Source of the DNA: Psychrobacter fozii
Lineage (GTDB): Bacteria > Pseudomonadota > Gammaproteobacteria > Pseudomonadales > Moraxellaceae
NCBI RefSeq assembly: GCF_003217155.1
Contig: NZ_QJSU01000004.1
Span: 62,001 to 126,000, forward strand
Direction: 5' to 3'
DNA: 64,000 nucleotides
Shown here: in pieces, positions 56,260 through 64,000 of the stretch
Layout: the number at the start of each line of letters is the position of its first letter
Position numbering within the stretch: the first letter of the stretch is position 1
Program-made: the position numbers and the translations under genes
Notes under the pieces: model-generated
The model's database searches: none
Seen by the model: only the letters and a program-made list of their open reading frames with translations
Told to the model about the DNA's origin: nothing

Positions 56260-56790
56260 CTAATTGCCCGGGCTCAGCGGTACGATCTGATCGAATTGAC
56301 CACTAGACAGCATATGATGGCTACCATAGCCTTCTGGATTGATCTGCAGATACGCATTCATCTGACCAATCGCATCGCCGTCATCACTGGCTAAAATCTG
56401 CTCTTTAATCAGTTCAACAGGCGGTAACAGTAAGTTTTTAAGCAATGCCAAGCGCTGTTGGTTATCACCTTTATTAGCCACCAACTCAATCAGTTGGCGC
56501 GCGTCAATTGGTAGATCTGGTGTGTTTTGTGCCAGTAATGCCAAATGATAAGCACCTGCCGTATCTTGATCGGCAACAATGCGCTGTTCAATAGCAATAT
56601 ACGTCGCTTCTGTCGCGCCGCCTGCCACACTAAGCTGATGGATACACTTCAGTGCTGAGTTTGACTCACTACTGGCAATCTCGATAATGCGCGTGGATTC
56701 ATTTTTTAAATGCTCGCGGCGTTTCTCTATTGCTGCTTGCTCAGCAGATACCCGTTCGGCCAATTGTTGTTCTGTTGGTTGATTACTCAT
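56260..56790 (-). CDS. Hypothetical helical protein
   Basis: I do not recognise this 176-residue protein. It has no signal peptide or membrane segment. The N-terminal ~35 residues (EQQLAERVSAEQAAIEKRRE in pattern) look like a charged coiled coil, and the rest is predicted helical with Leu-rich stretches (QRLALLKNLLLPPVELIKEQ). The C-terminal end (GYGSHHMLSSGQFDQIVPL) is less regular. The codon pattern is like its neighbours and the ATG is at a plausible start. It lies downstream of the grxD terminator. Confidence 0.7.
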   Translation of the reverse strand: MSNQPTEQQLAERVSAEQAAIEKRREHLKNESTRIIEIASSESNSALKCIHQLSVAGGATEATYIAIEQRIVADQDTAGAYHLALLAQNTPDLPIDARQLIELVANKGDNQQRLALLKNLLLPPVELIKEQILASDDGDAIGQMNAYLQINPEGYGSHHMLSSGQFDQIVPLSPGN

Positions 56791-56862
56791 AATATTCTCT
56801 CACTATTTATGTTTTTATAATATTTGCTGTTGAGCCATATATGGGGTCAAGACTGACAAAAA

Positions 56863-56912
56863 CAATAAAAGCCCGAGCGACCAATTAAGGACTGACTCGA
56901 GCTTTTATTGTT
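56863..56912 (-). terminator. Terminator of grxD
   Basis: CAATAAAAGC (56863-56872) pairs with GCTTTTATTG (56901-56910), and CGAG/CTCG extend the stem after one mismatch. On the minus strand a T-rich tract (TTTTATTGTTTTTG) follows. Confidence 0.75.
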
Positions 56913-56929
56913 AAAACTTACCAGCTTGA

Positions 56930-57036
56930 TATAGTCGATTCAATTTAAAAGTAGTACAAGGCAACCAAGTGTAGATGTATATATGATACTTCAAGCGAGG
57001 TTAACGCTGTCATACTTTTATAGTGGAATGGCTATA
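56930..57036 (+). mobile_element. 107-bp MITE-like repeat, copy 2
   Basis: It starts TATAGTCGATTCA and ends TGGAATGGCTATA and agrees with the copy at 9849-9955 along its length, with the same size and only scattered substitutions. It sits between the grxD stop and the grxD terminator, so it is transcribed as part of that 3' untranslated region. Confidence 0.7.
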
Positions 57037-57066
57037 ATAAAAAAGCTTAGATAAGTGTTTTTAGCA

Positions 57067-57417
57067 TTAAGCAGCTGGGCTGTTTGCTTCAACCAATGGC
57101 TTTAGCTCACCTGATTGATACATCTGCAAGATGATGTCTGATCCACCCATCAACTCACCGTCAATCCATAATTGTGGGAACGTTGGCCAGTTCGCCACTT
57201 TTGGTAAAGTCGCACGAATTTCTGGGTTTTCTAAAATGTTTACAAAAGCAAATGGGCGACCGATCTGAGTAAGAACTTCAATCGATTTAGCAGAAAAGCC
57301 ACATTGTGGAAACTGCGGTGTGCCTTTCATATAAATAATAACTTTATTGTCACGGATTTGATCACGGATCAATTGTTCAACGTCGTTTGCAGCAGTGTTT
57401 GGGGTTTGCTCAGTCAT
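57067..57417 (-). CDS. grxD: Monothiol glutaredoxin (Grx4 type)
   Basis: This 116-residue thioredoxin-fold protein has the monothiol CGFS motif (residues 39-42 in FPQCGFSAKS), the glutathione-binding segments WPTFPQLWI and GGSDI, and MKGTPQFPQ. Such proteins carry or transfer [2Fe-2S] clusters with BolA partners rather than reduce disulfides. AGGAGC lies just before the ATG. Confidence 0.95.
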   Translation of the reverse strand: MTEQTPNTAANDVEQLIRDQIRDNKVIIYMKGTPQFPQCGFSAKSIEVLTQIGRPFAFVNILENPEIRATLPKVANWPTFPQLWIDGELMGGSDIILQMYQSGELKPLVEANSPAA

Positions 57418-57540
57418 AAAAGCTCCTATTGATAAAGCGGTTCATTGAAAACAGTAATTAATATTACAAAATAATTGAGTAAAGAGACGGCTGATACATG
57501 GGGCAATCAACACGATATTACAAGTATGATTATATATCGG

Positions 57541-58041
57541 TTAAACATCAACTCTATGAGGCACTAATAATACCACGGCATTGGCCATGATGCCCTCTTG
57601 ACGACCTGTAAACCCTAACTTTTCAGTCGTGGTAGCTTTCACACTGATATTGCTAATATCCGTTTGCAAATCACTGGCGATATTATCACGCATTGCCTGA
57701 CTGTGCGGCGCCAGCTTTGGACGTTCGCACATCACAGTAATATCAGCATTGCCTAACCGATACCCTGCTTCTTGTACTTTGCCATAGACATAGCGCAGCA
57801 AGACTCGCGAATCTAAACCTGCATGTGCCGCATCGGTATCAGGAAAGTGCTGACCGATATCGCCAAGCGCCAATGCACCAAGCAGCGCGTCAGCCAATGC
57901 ATGTAACACCACATCACCGTCAGAATGTGCAAGCAAACTGTGAGTATGCTCAATGGGCACGCCTGCTAATATGACATATTGCTGCTGCTGACCATTATTA
58001 TGGAAAGCATGAACATCGATACCTTGTCCAATTTTTATCAT
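57541..58041 (-). CDS. ispF: 2-C-methyl-D-erythritol 2,4-cyclodiphosphate synthase
   Basis: This 166-residue trimeric enzyme makes the cyclic diphosphate of the MEP isoprenoid pathway. The zinc ligands are Asp9 and His11 (GIDVHAF) and His47 (in [16 protein letters not shown]), followed by [12 protein letters not shown] and the C-terminal ATTTEKLGF. ispD, often fused or adjacent, is not here. It lies 123 bases upstream of grxD on the same strand. Confidence 0.97.
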   Translation of the reverse strand: MIKIGQGIDVHAFHNNGQQQQYVILAGVPIEHTHSLLAHSDGDVVLHALADALLGALALGDIGQHFPDTDAAHAGLDSRVLLRYVYGKVQEAGYRLGNADITVMCERPKLAPHSQAMRDNIASDLQTDISNISVKATTTEKLGFTGRQEGIMANAVVLLVPHRVDV

Positions 58042-58315
58042 TAGTATTCCAAATAAAATAAAGGCGATTAAAATAATTTAAAACTACTATCTGAATTTTC
58101 AAAGCAGTTTTACGAGCAGTAAGATGCCATAGGTCGCCACCAGTTTCAATTAACTGGTATAATATGACGCTTATTTTATCATAATACCAAATCTGAAAGA
58201 TGAGATGACAGTGTCAATGTGGTCAACTTACTAAATCTATTAACTTTAGTAAGCAGCACTAGCTTATATGGTCATATCAAATTTTGAATTAAGGTATAAA
58301 TAGTTGAGCCGTCTT

Positions 58316-59542
58316 ATGTCAGCCATCCCAAATACATCAAGCATACCCGTTTCTGATTCTTTCAGCGCCCAGCGTACTTTGACGCTTGCCGATATTGATA
58401 ATCCTAGCACCAAGCATGTGATTGTCGGTATGTCAGGTGGTGTTGATTCTTCTGTATCTGCCGTCCTACTCCAGCAAGCAGGGTTTAAAGTAGAAGGCCT
58501 GTTTATGAAGAACTGGGAAGAAGATGACGGTACGGAATACTGTACGGCGATGGATGATTTGGCAGACGCGCAAGCCGTGTGTGACAAAATTGGTATGAAG
58601 CTGCACACGGCCAACTTTGCCATGGAATACTGGGATCGTGTTTTTGAGCACTTTTTAGCGGAATATAAAGCAGGACGCACCCCAAACCCTGATATTTTAT
58701 GCAACAAAGAAATCAAATTTAAGGCATTCTTAGACTATGCCTTGACCCTGGGTGCTGACTACATCGCTACTGGTCACTATACACGGCGCAGTGTAAATTA
58801 TACCAATGCTGACGGCGATGAGGTTGCTCAGCTCTTACGTGGTCTGGATAATAACAAAGATCAGAGCTACTTCTTACATGCTGTCGGTGGCGACAAAATT
58901 GCCAAGACATTGTTCCCAGTCGGTGAGCTCGAAAAACCTGTCGTGCGCCAGATTGCAGAAGAGCATGATTTAGCAACGGCTAAAAAGAAAGATTCTACTG
59001 GTATCTGCTTCATCGGTGAGCGCCGTTTTAAAGACTTTTTACAACAGTACTTGCCTGCCCAAAAAGGTGATATCGTGACCGACGATGGACATACCATCGG
59101 CACTCATGATGGCTTGATGTATTACACCTTAGGTCAACGTGGCGGTATTGGTATTGGCGGTGTGAAAGATCGTCCTGAAGAGCCTTGGTTTGTATTGGCA
59201 AAAGACCTAGACAAAAACCGTTTGATCGTCGGTCAAGGACACGAACATCCAATGATGCTCAGTAATGAGCTGACGGCTTATAAAATGGATTGGGTCGACG
59301 GCCTGCCACCTGCAGAAGTATTTACGACAGAAGGTTTACTCTGTATGGCAAAGTCTCGCTATCGTCAGCCAGATCAAGCGTGTCGTGTATTTGCGACAAG
59401 TGCTGACGGAAACGATGTCCGTGTGGTGTTTGACGAGCCACAACGTGCCGTCACTCCGGGTCAGTCAGCCGTATTTTATATCAACGAAGTGTGTCTAGGC
59501 GGCGGCGTGATTGCCTCAATTGATGCGCCATGCGGCTTCTAA
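58316..59542 (+). CDS. mnmA: tRNA 2-thiouridine(34) synthase MnmA
   Basis: This ~408-residue enzyme adenylates and thiolates U34 of tRNA-Lys, -Glu and -Gln, taking sulfur from TusE. The PP-loop motif [12 protein letters not shown] lies near residues 34-45. The catalytic cysteines are Cys129 (PDILCNKEI) and Cys231 (TGICFIGE). The N-terminus before the PP-loop is about 25 residues longer than in E. coli. I chose ATG at 58316; an in-frame TTG at 58304 has AAGG at good spacing and could be the true start. hflD, which lies between mnmA and purB in E. coli, is absent here. Confidence 0.95.
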   Translation: MSAIPNTSSIPVSDSFSAQRTLTLADIDNPSTKHVIVGMSGGVDSSVSAVLLQQAGFKVEGLFMKNWEEDDGTEYCTAMDDLADAQAVCDKIGMKLHTANFAMEYWDRVFEHFLAEYKAGRTPNPDILCNKEIKFKAFLDYALTLGADYIATGHYTRRSVNYTNADGDEVAQLLRGLDNNKDQSYFLHAVGGDKIAKTLFPVGELEKPVVRQIAEEHDLATAKKKDSTGICFIGERRFKDFLQQYLPAQKGDIVTDDGHTIGTHDGLMYYTLGQRGGIGIGGVKDRPEEPWFVLAKDLDKNRLIVGQGHEHPMMLSNELTAYKMDWVDGLPPAEVFTTEGLLCMAKSRYRQPDQACRVFATSADGNDVRVVFDEPQRAVTPGQSAVFYINEVCLGGGVIASIDAPCGF

Positions 59543-59645
59543 AAGAATTATAGTGTTACTTTCGAGAACCGCGACACCATTATTAGATTATTTTTACTAT
59601 TGTACTTAAAACGATTTATTTCACTACAATCACTGACTAAGCTAA

Positions 59646-61058
<1,413 letters not shown>

Positions 61059-61101
61059 TAATTGGCTGCTATTAATAGCTAGCAAAAAATAAGCGGGCAA
61101 A

Positions 61102-61749
61102 ATGCAGCGACATTTTAAATCTGTGGTTGTCAGTACCATTGCGGTATTCATCGTAATGGTGCTGGCAAGTATTGAGCCTCTAGAATGGTCAAGCTACCTA
61201 CTACATCAGTTGGGTACCTTGATTTTTTTAGGGTTTATGCTGCTAGCCTATCGTTATTGGCATATTAGCTCACGCTCCTATATTCTCGCTTCAATATTTC
61301 TATTCATTCATATTATCGGTGCACGTTATCTATACTCATATGTGCCCTATGATGATTGGACACAGCTCATATTTGGCGCCAGCTTAAACGATTTTTTTGG
61401 TTGGCAGCGGAATATGTATGACAGGCTCGTACATTTTAGCTATGGGCTTTTGCTGTTCTATGCGATGGTTGAGAGCTCAAAATTTATCTTTAAGATATCA
61501 TCCATCAAACTTTTGATAGCGATTGCACTCATGATTAATATGTCGTCAAGTTTGCTCTATGAGCTATTAGAATGGGGAATTGCAACCACCTTATCGCCAG
61601 AAGCAGCAGAAGCTTATAATGGTCAGCAAGGTGATGTTTGGGATGCCCACAAAGACATGGCATTAGCACTACTCGGTGGGCTAATTGCTGCGGTGATTAC
61701 TCTATTTCAAATTCGTTACGATAGGGCTATGATCAACATGATCAAGTAG
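61102..61749 (+). CDS. DUF2238-type integral membrane protein
   Basis: This 215-residue protein has about six hydrophobic segments and resembles the DUF2238 (YjdF-like) family, with the conserved polar blocks GWQRNMYDRLVHFSYG (about 111-126) and LYELLEWGIATTL followed by YNGQQGDVWDAHKDMALALLG. The conserved Asp, His and Glu within membrane segments hint at proton or metal handling, but no function is known. It starts 43 bases after purB and may be co-transcribed with it. Confidence 0.8.
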   Translation: MQRHFKSVVVSTIAVFIVMVLASIEPLEWSSYLLHQLGTLIFLGFMLLAYRYWHISSRSYILASIFLFIHIIGARYLYSYVPYDDWTQLIFGASLNDFFGWQRNMYDRLVHFSYGLLLFYAMVESSKFIFKISSIKLLIAIALMINMSSSLLYELLEWGIATTLSPEAAEAYNGQQGDVWDAHKDMALALLGGLIAAVITLFQIRYDRAMINMIK

Positions 61750-61774
61750 CCGAAAATAACAGCCGAATAATAAA

Positions 61775-61960
61775 CTAATCATCTTTTTTGTCGTCATCAC
61801 TATCGCCCGGTATGATGGCTTTACCCACTGCGACCGTACCTTTTACCACGCCTTTAGTAGTTTTATAAGCAATCTTAGCAGGGACAGTCACAAGCTTATG
61901 TATACAGCCTTGCAATAAGAACACACTGGCGATAATGACAATAAAATGTAACTTTTTCAT
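61775..61960 (-). CDS. Small lipoprotein
   Basis: This 61-residue protein has a signal peptide with lipobox LLQGCI, giving lipidated Cys19. The mature part is Lys/Val/Gly-rich (KTTKGVVKGTVAVGKAIIPG) and ends in an acidic tail (DSDDDKKDD). AGGA lies seven bases before the ATG at 61960; the longer frame to 61996 has none. The repeated K-G-V pattern suggests an amphipathic strand or helix on the membrane. Function unknown. Confidence 0.78.
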   Translation of the reverse strand: MKKLHFIVIIASVFLLQGCIHKLVTVPAKIAYKTTKGVVKGTVAVGKAIIPGDSDDDKKDD

Positions 61961-62103
61961 AAATTTCCTACGATTAATGAGAGGCTCCGATAGCAAGTAT
62001 TATACTCGCTATTAGATAGGTGATAATCATAAACTATTAAACCCCTCCTATAAAGCAATCCTCATTATTAATCTTATACCTACCCAAAGACACGGATTTA
62101 CTC

Positions 62104-63276
62104 ATGACCTCTACACCTCTATGCTTGCCAGCCTCTATCACTGCTGAACAGTTCCTAGCAGAATACTGGCAAAAAAAACCGCTCCTTATTAAGCAAGGCT
62201 TACCACAACTCATCGGCATGTTTGAACCTGATGACATGCTAGGCCTAGCACTAGAAGAAGAAGCCTCAGCACGCCTACTGATCCAGTCTGCTACCAAGAC
62301 CGAAGGCCAAGCACAGTGGCAACTCAAAAAAAGCCCGCTGACTGAAGCTGATTTTGATAACTTGCCTGAGCAATGGACAGCGCTCGTACAGAATCTAGAG
62401 CAATGGTCACCTGAGCTTGGTCAACTGTGGCAAGCTTTTGACTTTATACCTCAGTGGCAGCGCGATGACATTATGGTCTCATATGCGCCAAAAGGCGGCT
62501 CAGTGGGCAAACACTATGATGATTATGATGTATTTTTGGCACAAGGTTACGGTCATCGCCGTTGGCAGCTAGGCAAATTCTGTGATAAAAGCACAGAGTT
62601 CGTCGCCGATGAGCCAATCAGGCTTTTTGACGATATGGGCGAGATTATATTTGATGAGATATTAGAAGCTGGCGATGTACTGTACGTACCACCTAAATTA
62701 TCGCACTTTGGCGTTGCACAAGATGACTGTTTGACGTTTTCTTTTGGCTGCCGTCGCCCAAACTTGATGCAAATCATCGATAATATGGCTGATATCGCAA
62801 CCAACGACAGCGATTTGTTTATACCGATGCTACTGCCACAAGCGCTACAAGCATCAGGTGAGCTACAAGCTGACAGTATCCAAGCGATCAAAAACCAGCT
62901 ATTGCAGATGCTACAGTCTGATCGTGGTGACGACATGATTCGCCAAGCAGTGTCTGAAGTGGTTAGCAAGCGTCAATATGATGCCCTCGTACCAGAAGAA
63001 ACTTTGGATACAGATGAGCTGATGCAAGCTTTGGCTGAAGGCGCAACACTGCAAGCAGACTATAACAACCGCTTGATCTACAGCCACACTGCTGATGGCA
63101 TCCTACTATATGCGAACGGTCAACGTATTGATGGTCTAGATGATGTGTCAACGACGGTGTTGATACGCTTAGCCAGTGGCGAGCATTTAACAAGTCAAGA
63201 TATCGCGGATATTGATCCAGATGAATTGAGTGAATGGTTAGAAAACGGCTGGGTTTGGATTAACTATCCTGAATAA
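62104..63276 (+). CDS. roxA: JmjC/cupin 2-oxoglutarate oxygenase, RoxA/YcfD type
   Basis: This 390-residue Fe(II)/2-oxoglutarate oxygenase corresponds to E. coli YcfD (RoxA), which hydroxylates an arginine of ribosomal protein L16. The iron facial triad is His137 and Asp139 (GKHYDDYDVF) and His201 (KLSHFGVA). N-terminal YWQKKPLLIKQ and the C-terminal winged-helix dimer domain are both present. In E. coli ycfD lies close to purB, as here, which supports the call. Confidence 0.92.
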   Translation: MTSTPLCLPASITAEQFLAEYWQKKPLLIKQGLPQLIGMFEPDDMLGLALEEEASARLLIQSATKTEGQAQWQLKKSPLTEADFDNLPEQWTALVQNLEQWSPELGQLWQAFDFIPQWQRDDIMVSYAPKGGSVGKHYDDYDVFLAQGYGHRRWQLGKFCDKSTEFVADEPIRLFDDMGEIIFDEILEAGDVLYVPPKLSHFGVAQDDCLTFSFGCRRPNLMQIIDNMADIATNDSDLFIPMLLPQALQASGELQADSIQAIKNQLLQMLQSDRGDDMIRQAVSEVVSKRQYDALVPEETLDTDELMQALAEGATLQADYNNRLIYSHTADGILLYANGQRIDGLDDVSTTVLIRLASGEHLTSQDIADIDPDELSEWLENGWVWINYPE

Positions 63277-63332
63277 TGTGCTAATGCTGGTATTTAACTA
63301 AAGCTTAAACAGCATTCATAACAGAATCCGCT

Positions 63333-63373
63333 CAGTGCCTATTTACAAAGTAACTTTAGTAAAATAGACACTG
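63333..63373. repeat. 12-bp inverted repeat, hairpin after roxA
   Basis: CAGTGCCTATTT (63333-63344) and AAATAGACACTG (63362-63373) are inverted repeats with one mismatch, enclosing the smaller palindrome AAAGTAACTTT. It lies between convergent genes and may end both transcripts, though a clean T-tract is missing. Confidence 0.5.
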
Positions 63374-63376
63374 GGT

Positions 63377-63451
63377 GCCATTAAAATAAAGGCTATTAAA
63401 ATAAGAGCCATTCAAATAAAATCCATTCGAATACAGGTATTTAAATGCTGT
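63377..63451 (+). repeat. Degenerate 15-bp tandem repeat, about five units
   Basis: Units of 15 bp follow one another from 63377: gccattaaaataaag, gctattaaaataaga, gccattcaaataaaa, tccattcgaatacag and a weaker fifth. The unit length divides by three but the stretch is not in a gene. Confidence 0.6.
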
Positions 63452-63516
63452 CGTTTGAAGCGCTATACTTTGTTAAACAAACCATATTTTTATTACTCAT
63501 TCTACAAACACTTATC

Positions 63517-64000
63517 CTATAAAACCGTAGATCTTTTATAGCGACTCACGCCAGCGATAACGGTCTGCTCAATCACTCTATCATCGCCTAGCATCATCAA
63601 TACAAACAACTGCTCTTCAAGTGACTTAGTCTGTGTCATGCGCCTCTCAAGTAATTCCGTACCGTCCATATTTATCACGACAAAATCAGCTTCTTTGTTC
63701 GGCATGAAATTACCAATCTTATCATCCAACAATAGCGACTGCGCATTGCCCAATGTAATCTGATACAACCCTTGATGGGCTGATAGTGATTTTTTCTGTA
63801 ATTGCTGAACCTTATAAGCCTCTGATAAAGTCGTCAGCATCGATAAGCTAGTACCCGCCCCCACATCAGTCGCAATACTCACGCCGGTATAACTCAAGGT
63901 TTTGGACAAATCGAATAGACCACTACCCAAAAATAAATTGGAGGTTGGACAGTGCGCTATTTGAGTGCCTGTATCACGTAACACTTCGTACTCTGGGGTT
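63517..64000 (-). CDS. guaD: Guanine deaminase, 3' part
   Basis: This is the C-terminal ~160 residues of an amidohydrolase that turns guanine into xanthine; the rest lies right of the window. Visible motifs are EYEVLRDTGTQIAHCPTSNL and GVSIATDVGAGTSLSML, where the Asp in ATDVG is the final metal ligand of the amidohydrolase barrel; the closing composite domain has KEADFVVINMDGTELLERR. The frame stays open to the window edge. Confidence 0.88.
   Translation of the reverse strand, partial: TPEYEVLRDTGTQIAHCPTSNLFLGSGLFDLSKTLSYTGVSIATDVGAGTSLSMLTTLSEAYKVQQLQKKSLSAHQGLYQITLGNAQSLLLDDKIGNFMPNKEADFVVINMDGTELLERRMTQTKSLEEQLFVLMMLGDDRVIEQTVIAGVSRYKRSTVL

Overview
The window reads as chromosomal DNA of a gammaproteobacterium of the family Moraxellaceae, most likely Psychrobacter. 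The grounds are the moderately AT-rich base composition, the close match of many proteins to Psychrobacter/Acinetobacter types, and the gene order aspS - glycosyltransferases - ilvE - glnE, which is the setting of the lipooligosaccharide outer-core (OC) locus in Acinetobacter. No genus marker was searched, so this is an inference. I see no rRNA, tRNA, CRISPR array, prophage or intact insertion sequence. The mobile-element content is three copies of a ~107-bp palindromic-ended repeat.

Layout. 1-431: end of a FetB-like permease. 0.9-9.8 kb: a lipid-catabolism block with two tandem long-chain acyl-CoA ligases on the plus strand, facing a minus-strand run of acyl-CoA dehydrogenase, APH-like kinase, histidine phosphatase and SDR that resembles the unfused form of ACAD10/ACAD11 and the P. 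putida lva pathway. 10-11 kb: SohB-type protease without its usual membrane anchor. 11.5-24.6 kb: aspS, an LpxL/HtrB-like acyltransferase, then the surface-polysaccharide locus (two related glycosyltransferase-like proteins, a Stealth sugar-phosphate transferase, Ugd, UDP-glucuronate 4-epimerase, an orphan protein, two tandem GT4 enzymes, a GT8-like enzyme), closed by ilvE. The ugd copy carries tyrosine where the catalytic cysteine is expected.

24.9-30.3 kb: glnE, then tusDCBE and trmL, both concerned with the tRNA wobble base. 30.6-36.9 kb: entericidin-like lipoprotein, hemW, EVE-domain protein, MATE transporter and accB-accC. 37-46 kb: a secreted orphan, leuA with a divergent Lrp/AsnC regulator, a UbiB-family kinase, moeB-like, prmC and an AmpG-family permease. 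46.6-53.9 kb: katG, a CysB-type LysR regulator, an LLM flavin oxidoreductase, a 48-residue membrane microprotein, an ornithine-cyclodeaminase-family enzyme and an AEC transporter. 54-64 kb: mnmG, an orphan, monothiol glutaredoxin, ispF, mnmA, purB, a DUF2238 membrane protein, a small lipoprotein, the RoxA/YcfD-type ribosomal oxygenase, and the end of a guanine deaminase that runs off the window.

Functionally, TusBCD and TusE deliver sulfur to MnmA for 2-thiolation of U34, MnmG modifies C5 of the same base and TrmL methylates its ribose, so much of the wobble-uridine pathway lies in this window (TusA and MnmE are not here). AccB/AccC and the FadD/ACAD block represent fatty-acid synthesis and breakdown. 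The polysaccharide locus should build a uronic-acid-containing core oligosaccharide if Ugd is active or a second copy exists.
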